From DATDCV01 sp036524155 (GTDB lineage Bacteria; Verrucomicrobiota; Verrucomicrobiia; Limisphaerales; UBA8199), in assembly GCA_036524155.1 (NCBI GenBank), contig DATDCV010000120.1, positions 1 to 7,886 on the forward strand: 7,886 nucleotides of DNA, in the 5' to 3' direction. The translations under genes were made by a program, and so were the position numbers. Below the pieces are notes generated by a model. The model was not told where the DNA came from and did not search any database. It was given only the letters and a program-made list of their open reading frames with translations. Shown here piece after piece: positions 1-7,301 of the stretch; position 1 is the first letter of the stretch; every line of letters starts with the position of its first letter.

Positions 1-573
1 GTGCTGCGCGTGCCGGTGAGCGCATCCGGCGCCATTGATAATGACGCTTACTGGGCGCTAGGTTATTACGATTATTTCGGCAAGAACCAGAAGGTGTTCG
101 CCTGTCCCAACAGCAAGGTGGTGGACGAATGGCATGACGCCGGCCTGTATTACCCGCATGAGTACTGGATTAACTCGTGCTATGGCCTCTGCCAGTACTT
201 GCTCATCCCGTGGACGAGCACAGGCACGCAGTATGGGAATGCAGCGAAAGGCCCGCTCAAGACCTCGAGTTATTTTAGCCCCCAGACCACCATCTTTTGC
301 CAGGACTCCGCTGAGCACAAGAACGAAGGGGCCGAGGATACCCTCGGCCTGTTCCCGGGCTCTGGCCAAATCCTTTCTCAGTGGGGGCCCGAGGGTGGCC
401 TGCAGGGTCTCTATCCCGGCGTCGATTTGCTTGCCGGTTGGTGGCGTCACAGCAAGACTTGCGCAACGCTCTGGGTCCCGGGCAACGTTTCCCGGATTAA
501 GTATGTCCCCCGAAACGTCGGCATCGATTACCGCTGCTATACCGGAGAGCGGCCTGACCGCGTGCCAAGATAA
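1..573 (+). CDS. Prepilin-like protein, C-terminal part (5' end outside window)
   Basis: The frame is open from the first base to a TAA at 571-573, so this is probably the end of a longer gene; the GTG at base 1 is not convincing as a real start because no prepilin leader or hydrophobic N-terminal helix is present. The visible 190 residues look like the globular part of a type II secretion/type IV pilin-like protein of the kind abundant in Verrucomicrobiota and Planctomycetota. Supporting patterns are KVFACPNSK early on (the usual 'vF.CP' segment), WINSCYGL (the usual 'SYG.N' region), and near the C-terminus WRHSKTCATLW...PGNVSRI. That last segment has the layout of the H-X9-DG motif, but with Pro replacing Asp (His150, then nine residues, then Pro-Gly). 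Such proteins are made with a cleavable leader and anchored by an N-terminal helix; that part is not seen here. The putative lipoprotein gene begins 15 bp downstream, suggesting one transcript. The family call is by pattern only. Confidence 0.7.
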   Translation: MLRVPVSASGAIDNDAYWALGYYDYFGKNQKVFACPNSKVVDEWHDAGLYYPHEYWINSCYGLCQYLLIPWTSTGTQYGNAAKGPLKTSSYFSPQTTIFCQDSAEHKNEGAEDTLGLFPGSGQILSQWGPEGGLQGLYPGVDLLAGWWRHSKTCATLWVPGNVSRIKYVPRNVGIDYRCYTGERPDRVPR

Positions 574-588
574 ATCCTGGACTGCAAG

Positions 589-978
589 ATGCGAAATCGC
601 ATGGACCTTCTCGTAAGGCGAGTTTCTTGGGCTCTTTTACTCGCCTCCTCCCTTTGCCTCGGCTGCCATCGGCAGTCCGGCCCTCCCGCGCCGCTCGCGG
701 CGGAAAACATTCCCGCGGAGTTCGAGAAAGGTTTCGCCAAAGCCAAGCCGCAGGTGAAAGAGCTGTCATCCAAGGTGCTCTCCGCCTTGCAGACCAAGGA
801 TTATGCCGCCGCCTACGCCGCCGTGCAGGAGCTCTGCGCTGCGCCGGAAGCCGGTGCAAGGCAAAAGGAGTTGGCCGCCAGGGCCCTCCTGACCATTACC
901 GGGCTGTTGCAGACCGCGCAGTCACAGGGTGACCAGAAGGCGGCCGAAGCGCTGCAAATCCACAAAATGTACAAGTAA
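589..978 (+). CDS. Putative small lipoprotein, function unknown
   Basis: This encodes 129 residues from ATG 589, or 125 from the in-frame ATG at 601; neither has a clear Shine-Dalgarno sequence, so the start is uncertain. The N-terminus has basic residues, a hydrophobic run (WALLLASSLCLGC) and a cysteine at residue 26, which looks like a lipoprotein signal. The lipobox is imperfect (C-L-G-C, with Cys where Leu is usual at -3). After the cysteine comes a short Pro/Ala-rich linker and then about 90 residues that look entirely alpha-helical and rich in Ala, Lys, Glu and Gln. The likely location is the cell envelope. I do not recognise a named family. The gene sits 15 bp after the prepilin-like gene and 19 bp before the large secreted LamG/Ig gene, so a shared envelope or surface role is plausible but only inferred from position. 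Confidence 0.65.
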   Translation: MRNRMDLLVRRVSWALLLASSLCLGCHRQSGPPAPLAAENIPAEFEKGFAKAKPQVKELSSKVLSALQTKDYAAAYAAVQELCAAPEAGARQKELAARALLTITGLLQTAQSQGDQKAAEALQIHKMYK

Positions 979-997
979 CCACTACAAACCCAATCGT

Positions 998-3900
998 ATG
1001 AACGCCAAACCAATTCGTTACCTCCTCAGCGCAGTAATGGCGGCGAGCCTTTTCCTGGCCGCCGGATCCCAAGCCCAACCCTTCGGCCAATGGGACTTCA
1101 ACAGCAGCAACCTCACCGCCACGGTGGGGACTTCCTTGAGCTTCCGCGACGGCACGGGCGGAGCCACAGACTTGAACACTGCGTTTGGCACTAACACGGT
1201 TTTCGGCATCCCGGACATCGCCGGTGCCAATGCGATTGTCATGCGCTTCCCAGCCGCCGTCGACGGCATGGGTTACTACATGCCGACCCCGCCCGCGAAT
1301 GGCGGCGGTTCCTTAACCGTCAACCAATACACATTTATTCTCGACCTGCTCTATCCCGCCGCTTCCAGCGGCAAGACCCGTCCCTTGATCCAAACCTCCG
1401 ACGGCGCCACTCTGGGCTCCCAGGAGTTCTTTGTGATCGACGGCGCGACGGGTGGCGTTGGCCCTTTCAAGATCGGGCCTGGCGGCGTGAGCGGTCCGTA
1501 TGTGGGCAGACTCAACGCGGATACCTGGTACCGCTTGGGCATTGTGGTCACTACCGGCGACACCACCCGGGTTTACACCAACGGCGTCGAGATGGGTTCG
1601 TTTTCCGGCGGCGCAGTGGATGGGTTCTTCGCGTTGACGGGAAACTGGCTCGCGCTGATTCTTGCTGACACCAGCACCAACGCGGCCCTCGGTTATGTCA
1701 ACAGTATCCAACTCCGCGATGTGGCTCTAAGCGCCGGCCAAATGGCCGCGCTCGGCGGGCCTTCGGCGGCAGGCATTCCTTCCGTCATACCGCCGGTGCC
1801 CTCCTTCGCCGCTTCCCGCAGCCCGGGCCCGGGAGACACCGGAGTTTCCGAAGTGCCCGTCATCACCGCCGTGATCGATCAGGGTGATACCACCGTCAAC
1901 AGCAGCTCGATCGTGCTCACACTGGATGGGGCCCCTGTCGGCTCTGTCGCCGCCACGCCGCCGACCTACACCGTTTCCTACACCGTTCCACCGCGGCTCG
2001 ATCCGCTCTCGACGCACTCCTTGGTCCTGTCCTGGAGTGACAACGTGGCTGGCAGCAAGTCGCTGAGCTGGACGTTCACCGTCAAGAACTACCAGCAGGT
2101 CTCGTTGCCCGCTCCTTTCTATTTTGAAGATTTCGAATCGTTGACTGAGGACCCAACGCCGGGCGTTGCGCTCCCGGCCGGATGGACCGTCAGAAACCAA
2201 ACTGCGGCGGGAAATCCCGGTTTCAATCTGGATGACCGCAATTCCGATTCGTATAAGGATTGGATCCTTGTGTCCAGCACCCGGCTGCCGGGTTGGGGGT
2301 CGGAGCGCACCGATCTTCCGACCATCGTCCTCAACGGGACACCCATCACCAGCCTCGCCAGCGGCAATTTGCTGTGGGCCGAATCGGATCAGCGGTGTGG
2401 TTCCTGCAATGGGCAGTTCTCAGACCTCTTCACCGGCCCCATCTCCTGCGCCGGAAAAACCAACGTCTTCGTCGCCTTCAACAGCATCTACGAGCAGAAT
2501 CAGGATAACATGGACTTCCTGGAATACTCGGTGGATGGCGGAGCGAGTTGGCTGCCGGCACTTTACTATTTTGATAATGAACCCGGGAACAGCGACATCA
2601 TCCTCACTAACGGGGTCCCCGACGTCCCCGCCACTTTCGCGCGGATCGATCCCGACCGCGGCTGGTCGCCCGACACACCCGTCCACGCCACCAACTACGG
2701 CTCCTACATTAGCGCCCCGGTCTCGGCGATTCGGCCAACTGACATCTTCGGGCGACTCAATGACTCCACCACGGATGGCAAACGCATCGAGGTCATCCGC
2801 CTGCCTAAGGCGGACGGTCAAGCGGACGTGCGCTTCCACTTCAACGCCAACGGCACCTCGGCCTGGTTTTGGGGCATCGACAATTTCGGGCTTTACGAAA
2901 TCAACGCTCCCGTCATTTCAGAGCAGCCCCAATCCCAAACCGCCGACGCCGGAACTCCGGTGACATTCAGCGTAGTAGCGGTCGGCACACCCGCGCCCAC
3001 GTATCAATGGCAGTTCAACACGGCAGACATCCCGGGGGCTACCACCGCGAATTACACCTTCACGGCCGAGGCGGCAAAAGCCGGCAGCTACCGCGTCATC
3101 GTCAGCAATCCCTATGGCAGGGTGACCAGCTCGGCCGCGACGTTGAGCGTCATATCGACCGCGACCTTCATCGTTCAGCCGGTCGAGCGCTCGGTGAATG
3201 CGGGAGTGGATGTCACCTTTAACGCCTTGGCGCGCGGCCGGCAGCCCTTGAGCTACCAATGGACTTCCAATGGAGTGCCGATCCTCGGCGCAACGGGCAC
3301 TAACTACTCGATTCTCAACGCGCAGCCGGCGAACGACGCTTTTTACGCCTGCGTGATCTCCAATGCCGAAAATACCGCGACCAGTGGTGTTCCCCTGAAG
3401 GTCGTTTCCAGCATCTCGCGAGACCTGGTCGTTCACCTCAAGTTCGACAACAATTACACGGATTCTTCCGGCCGCGGGAACAATGCGACGGCGGTGAACG
3501 CGCCGACCTTCGGCACGGGCCGGATCGGCAGCGCTTTGGAGGTGACGGTTGATTCCGGCCTGACCGTGAACAACTACGCCACCCTCGGCTACCCGGCCGA
3601 TCTGCATTTCGGCACGAACACGAGTTTCTCCATCGCCTTCTGGACCAAGATAGTCAGCTCGTCGGCCGACCCGTCGTTTATCTCCAATAAAGATTGGGAC
3701 TCCGGCAGCACCTGCGGGTTCGTGATTGCGACCGATTCGGACATGCATCTCCAATGGAACTACCGGGAGCTGGACGCAGCGCCCAATAACAACACGCGCA
3801 AAGACTATGATGGTCCGGCCGGCACCTTCAGCAACCAACAGTGGCGCCACATCGTCGTCGTGTTCAACCGTGGCGGCAGCGGCGCGGCCAGAGTCGCCAC

Positions 3901-4381
3901 TTATGTCGACGGGAATTTGGTGGACGTTCGGCCTGTGGCTACCGCCAATAACTCGCTGGGCGGCTATTTCAATCCCACCACGATTGACAATGATCCGCCC
4001 AACGCTCGGACCAGCACGGCGACAGCAGTCAACATCGGCGAGGACGGTTCGGGCGCATACAACGCGGCTCCGATTGATGCGTTCATCGATGATCTGGGCA
4101 TCTGGCGGCGGGCCCTCACACCTGCAGAAGTTCTCGGCATCTACACCGCCGGGCTGGCTGGTAACTCGTTGGACCTCACCGCGCCGGTCACGAACCCGAA
4201 GCCGCTCAATCCCACGATCACTCTCTCGGGCGCCAACGTCCTCATCAACAAAGCAAACACGATGCTGGAGTCGGCGCCGAGCCTCTTCGGGCCGTGGGCG
4301 GAAGAAGTGGCCGCCCGCCAAACCAATACCTTCACCGCTCCGGCGACGGGCCTGAAGTACTATCGCGGCCGTCAGCCGTAA
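998..4381 (+). CDS. Large secreted LamG / Ig-like multidomain surface protein
   Basis: This is a 1127-residue protein. The start at ATG 998 is chosen because it opens a clean signal peptide (MNAKPIRYLL..., hydrophobic run to about residue 22, likely cleavage after SQA, residue 26); the frame is open further upstream to 929 but that stretch is basic and overlaps the preceding gene. Domains by eye: about 29-255, LamG-like beta-sandwich (NADTWYRLGIVV, ending RDVALSAGQMAAL); about 265-368, Ig-like linker; about 372-637, jelly-roll resembling choice-of-anchor J/MAM (YFEDFESL, LPAGW, EYSVDGGASW which fits one Asp-box, WFWGIDNFGLYEI); about 638-720 and 721-804, two Ig-like domains (EQPQSQTADAGTPVTF, YQW, SYRVIVSN; YQW, FYACVISN); about 808-1058, LamG (VVHLKFDNNYTDSSGRGNNA, SFSIAFWTK, WRHIVVVF, IDDLGIWRRALTPAEV); about 1061-1127, tail with LESAPSLFGPW and LKYYRGRQP, as on many verrucomicrobial exported proteins. 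No catalytic site or transmembrane anchor is seen. A role in binding glycans or matrix is inferred from the domain types. Confidence 0.9.
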   Translation: MNAKPIRYLLSAVMAASLFLAAGSQAQPFGQWDFNSSNLTATVGTSLSFRDGTGGATDLNTAFGTNTVFGIPDIAGANAIVMRFPAAVDGMGYYMPTPPANGGGSLTVNQYTFILDLLYPAASSGKTRPLIQTSDGATLGSQEFFVIDGATGGVGPFKIGPGGVSGPYVGRLNADTWYRLGIVVTTGDTTRVYTNGVEMGSFSGGAVDGFFALTGNWLALILADTSTNAALGYVNSIQLRDVALSAGQMAALGGPSAAGIPSVIPPVPSFAASRSPGPGDTGVSEVPVITAVIDQGDTTVNSSSIVLTLDGAPVGSVAATPPTYTVSYTVPPRLDPLSTHSLVLSWSDNVAGSKSLSWTFTVKNYQQVSLPAPFYFEDFESLTEDPTPGVALPAGWTVRNQTAAGNPGFNLDDRNSDSYKDWILVSSTRLPGWGSERTDLPTIVLNGTPITSLASGNLLWAESDQRCGSCNGQFSDLFTGPISCAGKTNVFVAFNSIYEQNQDNMDFLEYSVDGGASWLPALYYFDNEPGNSDIILTNGVPDVPATFARIDPDRGWSPDTPVHATNYGSYISAPVSAIRPTDIFGRLNDSTTDGKRIEVIRLPKADGQADVRFHFNANGTSAWFWGIDNFGLYEINAPVISEQPQSQTADAGTPVTFSVVAVGTPAPTYQWQFNTADIPGATTANYTFTAEAAKAGSYRVIVSNPYGRVTSSAATLSVISTATFIVQPVERSVNAGVDVTFNALARGRQPLSYQWTSNGVPILGATGTNYSILNAQPANDAFYACVISNAENTATSGVPLKVVSSISRDLVVHLKFDNNYTDSSGRGNNATAVNAPTFGTGRIGSALEVTVDSGLTVNNYATLGYPADLHFGTNTSFSIAFWTKIVSSSADPSFISNKDWDSGSTCGFVIATDSDMHLQWNYRELDAAPNNNTRKDYDGPAGTFSNQQWRHIVVVFNRGGSGAARVATYVDGNLVDVRPVATANNSLGGYFNPTTIDNDPPNARTSTATAVNIGEDGSGAYNAAPIDAFIDDLGIWRRALTPAEVLGIYTAGLAGNSLDLTAPVTNPKPLNPTITLSGANVLINKANTMLESAPSLFGPWAEEVAARQTNTFTAPATGLKYYRGRQP

Positions 4382-4396
4382 GTGGCTCTCCTACAT

Positions 4397-4426
4397 CCCG
4401 AGCCGGGCCGTCGCGCCCGGCCCGGG
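4397..4426 (+). terminator. GC-rich hairpin after the LamG/Ig gene, possible terminator
   Basis: GCCGGGC (4402-4408) pairs with GCCCGGC (4415-4421) around a 6-nt loop, and CCCG (4397-4400) pairs with CGGG (4423-4426) outside one mismatch, giving an 11-bp stem. It lies 16 bp after the stop codon of the large secreted protein and 43 bp before the transporter start. There is no T-run after it, so it may be a weak or factor-assisted terminator, or an RNA-stabilising 3' hairpin. It marks a likely boundary between the surface cassette and the metabolic genes. Confidence 0.4.
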
Positions 4427-4468
4427 AACTCCCGCAACTGCCGGACCGTCTGACCAGTCGGAAAAGTA

Positions 4469-5785
4469 ATGCCCCAGACCACCACGCCTGGCTCAGTACT
4501 CGGCGATGCGCGCTTGCGCTCGCATCAGCTCCGCATCTTTTGGCTGCTCTGGGGCGCCTATGCCTCCTATTACCTCTGCCGCGTAAACTTCGCCGTCGCC
4601 CAGCCCGCCATCCTTAAGGAATTCCCCAACTGGACCAGTGCCCAGATCGGCAGCATCCCGTCCATCTACGCGGCGGTCTATGCCGTTGGCCAGATCGTCA
4701 ACGGCACGCTCGGCCAACGCTACGGGGCCAGAAGACTGATGACCCTCGCGCTGGTCATGGCGTCGCTGACGAACTTCCTGTTCTATTTCACCTCGTCGTT
4801 TAACACGATGCGCCTCCTGTGGGCCTTGAACGGCTGGTTCCAATCCGCCGGCTGGTCGCTCATGGTTCACGTGCTCGCCAACTGGAACACCTCCGCCCGC
4901 CGCGGCTTTTTAATTGGCCGGCTCTCCACCTGCTACCAGGTCGGCAATGTCCTCTCCTGGTTGCTCGCGGGTTTCCTGTGCGACACCGTCGGCTGGCGCG
5001 CCGCGTTCCTGGTGCCCAGCCTGGTGCTGCTCCCCATGGCCGCGGTCTTTTTCCTGTCCCTGCGCAACTCGCCCGAAGAGGCGGGGTTCCCACCCGTTCG
5101 GGACGACGTTGGTCCTGAACCGGTCCGGGCAGCTTCCGGCCAGAATCAAACCTCGGCTTCAGGCTGGCACTCAACGCTCCACATCCTTCGCCTCACACTC
5201 TCCAACCGTATTCTCTGGATCCTGGCGGTCGGTTTCTTTGTCATGAACGCCGTACGCTACACGTTCATGAATTGGACCGTGCAATACATGGCCGACTTCC
5301 ACGCTCGGAGCATCAAGAACAGCGCCCTGACCGCGATCATGATCCCGCTGGTCGGTTCGCTGGGCGCGCTTTCCGCCGGCTGGGCCTCCGACGCGCTGCT
5401 CGGCAAACGCCGCGCTCCCGTCTGCGTCATCATGATGCTCGGTTTGGCGGTGATCTGCGCCGGAATGACTTTCGTTCCCCAGGGAAGCTGGGTCATGGCC
5501 ACCGCGCTGCTCGGTCTCGCGGGTTTCATGATCTATGGGCCGGACATGCTGATGAGCGGCGCCGCGACTGTGGACCTGAGCCACCCCAAAGCCGCCTCGA
5601 TGGCAACCGGGTTGACTATGTGCCTGGGCGCTTTCGGGGCCATCTTTTCCGGGGCGGGCATCGGTTATTTGAAGGACCTCGCGCAGGGCAACTGGTCCCT
5701 GATTTTCTGGGTCCTCGCCGCCATGCTGCTCATCCCGTCCGCACTCATGCTCTTTATCTGGAACGCCCGCCCCAAATCCACGTAG
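4469..5785 (+). CDS. MFS transporter, organophosphate:phosphate antiporter (GlpT/UhpT-like) family
   Basis: This is a 438-residue inner-membrane protein with about 12 hydrophobic segments (roughly 24-46, 60-80, 90-110, 113-138, 150-173, 178-198, then a hydrophilic loop of about 50 residues, and six more from 248 to 433), the normal size for this family. It resembles GlpT/UhpT: SYYLCRVNFAVAQPAI in TM1 matches 'YY..RKNF..A.P', NGWFQSAGW in TM4 matches the 'GWFQG.GWP' signature, and NAVRYTFMNW in TM7 matches 'LLRY....W'. In GlpT, Arg45 and Arg269 bind the phosphate group; the equivalents here are Arg38 and Arg263. Two other GlpT pore residues differ by my alignment: Lys80 is Gln75 and His165 is Tyr156. 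The general MFS loop motif reads GQRYGARR, with Gln for the usual Asp. Expected activity is uptake of a phosphorylated organic compound in exchange for phosphate; the substrate is not predictable. ATG 4469 follows a purine-rich GGAAAAG. The downstream phosphatase fits phosphate-ester use. Confidence 0.88.
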   Translation: MPQTTTPGSVLGDARLRSHQLRIFWLLWGAYASYYLCRVNFAVAQPAILKEFPNWTSAQIGSIPSIYAAVYAVGQIVNGTLGQRYGARRLMTLALVMASLTNFLFYFTSSFNTMRLLWALNGWFQSAGWSLMVHVLANWNTSARRGFLIGRLSTCYQVGNVLSWLLAGFLCDTVGWRAAFLVPSLVLLPMAAVFFLSLRNSPEEAGFPPVRDDVGPEPVRAASGQNQTSASGWHSTLHILRLTLSNRILWILAVGFFVMNAVRYTFMNWTVQYMADFHARSIKNSALTAIMIPLVGSLGALSAGWASDALLGKRRAPVCVIMMLGLAVICAGMTFVPQGSWVMATALLGLAGFMIYGPDMLMSGAATVDLSHPKAASMATGLTMCLGAFGAIFSGAGIGYLKDLAQGNWSLIFWVLAAMLLIPSALMLFIWNARPKST

Positions 5786-5821
5786 GCCAGGCGTCCCGAT
5801 TCTCGCCACCACAAAGAAGAT

Positions 5822-5849
5822 ATCCGAAATCCGAATGCCGAAATCCGAA
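5822..5849 (+). repeat. Four tandem 7-bp units (ATCCGAA type)
   Basis: Four head-to-tail heptamers are present without gaps: ATCCGAA (5822-5828), ATCCGAA (5829-5835), TGCCGAA (5836-5842), ATCCGAA (5843-5849). It starts 36 bp after the transporter stop. Similar ATCCGAA/TTCGGAT tracts are, from memory, frequent between genes in verrucomicrobial and planctomycetal DNA. The variant third unit creates the ATG at 5835-5837 that opens the longest version of the downstream frame. Function is unknown. Confidence 0.85.
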
Positions 5850-5910
5850 GGAAGAATGAAGTCTGAGAGCCGGCCTCAGGATGTAAGTCGCTCGCAGCTT
5901 AAGCGGTCGG

Positions 5911-6050
5911 TTCCCCCTCACCCCAACCCTCTCCCCAAGGGAGAGGGGGCCGCAATGGCGCCGCCTTCCGCTGGAAAAGGGTGTCGGAAAGCTCGACCGG
6001 CGGCCGGCGGAACTCCCTCTCCTTGGGGAGAGGGTTGGGGTGAGGGGGAA
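5911..6050. repeat. 140-bp palindromic element with perfect 30-bp inverted ends (MITE/REP-pair-like)
   Basis: Bases 5911-5940 are the exact reverse complement of 6021-6050. Each arm also contains its own hairpin: CCCTCTCCC (5927-5935) pairs with GGGAGAGGG (5939-5947), and CCCTCTCC (6015-6022) pairs with GGAGAGGG (6027-6034). The 60-80 bp between the arms is GC-rich and includes a possible minor GGCCGGC-type self-complementary stretch near 6000. The arm motif (CCCTCACCCCAACCCTCTCCC) is one I know as a widespread dispersed bacterial repeat, whose translations give 'PHPNPLP' and 'LTPTLSP' peptides in spurious proteins. Two inverted copies back to back suggest a REP-pair or a small non-autonomous mobile element. 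No transposase gene is present and no target-site duplication is evident. It could also act as a transcription terminator or RNA stabiliser after the transporter gene. Confidence 0.88.
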
Positions 6051-7301
6051 TTTGCCGTCCGAGTCCATGGGGAGGGGGAAAGGAGAGTCCCAAAGAGCCT
6101 CGACGATCAGATTCCGGGATCAACCACTAGAATCGGCAACAGAAAGACTGCCCGTTGCGCCCTGCGCGCTCCCGGCTGGACCCCGGCCACTCGCGCGGCG
6201 CTCGAGCGCCTGATCACCAAAGGCGCGAACCGGCAACTGCCTGTGGTTTTCGATTTCGACAACACGCTGATTTGCGGCGATATCGGCGAAGCCACACTCG
6301 CGGTGCTGGCCCGCTGCGGCGTGCTGACGCCGGCCACAGTGCCGAAGCATCTCTGCCCCGCTTTCCGCGCCGGCGGCAAACGGCTGGTCCGAATCGAGTC
6401 CTGTGCGGACGTGACCGAGTATTACGAAGCCTTGCTCGAGCCCACATCTTACGGCGCCCGCGACCCGCAGCCGCTCGCCACTGGCTACGCGTGGGTCGTG
6501 CAGGCGATGGAAAATCTTAAGTTAGCGGATGTGGTCCGCGCCACCCGCGCTGCCTTCGAATGGTCCGATCCGGCCCATCCGGGTTTTATCGACGTCACTC
6601 CCGGCCGCACGGCTTACCCGGTGCCCTTTTTTTATCCCGAAATGATCGAGTTGCTGGCGGAGCTGCTGCGGCACCGCTTTGATGTCTGGATCGTTTCGGC
6701 CAGCAACGTGTGGAGCGTTCGCTGGGTGATGCTGAAGTCGCTGAATCCGCTCCTCCGCCAGTGCGGCGTTCGGACCGGGCTTTGCCCAGACCACGTCATC
6801 GGTATCTCGACACTATTGGTGGATCGCCGGAATCGCCTCTGCAAAGACGCCGTGCTGGTGCGCGAGGATGACGCGTATGCCCAGCTCGACAAAGCCGTTC
6901 TGAGCCATCTCCGACTCACGAGCGTGCTCCACTACCCGGTTCCCACCTACGCCGGCAAGATCGCCGCCATCTTCGACTGCCTCGGGCGCAACCCCTACCT
7001 CGTCGCCGGCGACAGCCCCGGTGATCTGCCGATGCTGGCCATCGCTGCGCACCGGCTCTGGATCGCCCGCCTCACTAAACCGCAATACCAACGGACGGCC
7101 CTGGAGTGGTTTCGCCAATCAGCAACCCGTCCCTGGCTGGTGCAACCCACCCTTGCCAGCCGCGCCAACGGGTTCCTCCCTTATTCGAACGACACTCGAG
7201 GGCTCCTCCCGATCCCCACCCAACAGGTGCGCCTTTCGTTGGAGTTGCTGGCGCCGGCATTCGCCGACTGCCCGAAAAGACGCACCTGTAGTATCACCTG
7301 A
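5955..7301 (+). CDS. HAD-superfamily phosphatase (phosphorylcholine/phosphoserine phosphatase-like), start uncertain
   Basis: The conserved part runs from about 6165 (GWTPATRAALERL) to the stop at 7299-7301. Numbered from ATG 5955 (448 aa), all four HAD motifs are present: motif I FDFDNT with nucleophile Asp100 and general acid Asp102; motif II IVSAS with Ser248; motif III AGKIAAI with Lys335; motif IV GDSPGD with Asp353 and Asp357. The roughly 146 residues between motifs I and II would form a C1-type cap. The enzyme should hydrolyse a small phosphate monoester with Mg2+. The overall look is closest, from memory, to phosphorylcholine-phosphatase-like HADs, many of which are exported; no signal peptide is seen here, so a cytosolic site is likelier. 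The start is the problem: the frame is open back to ATG 5835, and the ATGs at 5835, 5856 and 5955 all lie in or beside repeats. 5955 is preferred because purine-rich AGAGGGGG precedes it by 5 bp. The transporter gene upstream suggests a joint role. Confidence 0.8.
   Translation: MAPPSAGKGCRKARPAAGGTPSPWGEGWGEGEFAVRVHGEGERRVPKSLDDQIPGSTTRIGNRKTARCALRAPGWTPATRAALERLITKGANRQLPVVFDFDNTLICGDIGEATLAVLARCGVLTPATVPKHLCPAFRAGGKRLVRIESCADVTEYYEALLEPTSYGARDPQPLATGYAWVVQAMENLKLADVVRATRAAFEWSDPAHPGFIDVTPGRTAYPVPFFYPEMIELLAELLRHRFDVWIVSASNVWSVRWVMLKSLNPLLRQCGVRTGLCPDHVIGISTLLVDRRNRLCKDAVLVREDDAYAQLDKAVLSHLRLTSVLHYPVPTYAGKIAAIFDCLGRNPYLVAGDSPGDLPMLAIAAHRLWIARLTKPQYQRTALEWFRQSATRPWLVQPTLASRANGFLPYSNDTRGLLPIPTQQVRLSLELLAPAFADCPKRRTCSIT

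Noticed and set aside
2166..2963. 265-codon plus-strand frame overlapping the large secreted gene
   Set aside because: It is Ser/Pro/Thr/Arg-rich without domain structure and lies wholly inside the well-supported frame, so it is a shadow.
2918..4321. Long minus-strand open frame (467 codons) opposite the LamG/Ig gene
   Set aside because: The plus-strand frame carries clear LamG and Ig domains, and the minus-strand translation is Arg/Gly/Val-rich with no recognisable domain. High-GC codon use commonly opens the antisense frame.
5171..5812. 213-codon minus-strand frame opposite the transporter gene
   Set aside because: It lies opposite transmembrane segments of a well-supported transporter and has a low-complexity His/Gln/Arg/Gly-rich translation.
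5911..6050. CRISPR array or complete insertion sequence
   Set aside because: There are only two arms in inverted orientation, no regularly spaced direct repeats, and no transposase gene in the window.
5754..6123. Minus-strand frames across the inverted-repeat element giving LTPTLSP- and PHPNPLP-type peptides
   Set aside because: These peptides are direct translations of the repeat arms and are familiar as spurious proteins; there is no domain.
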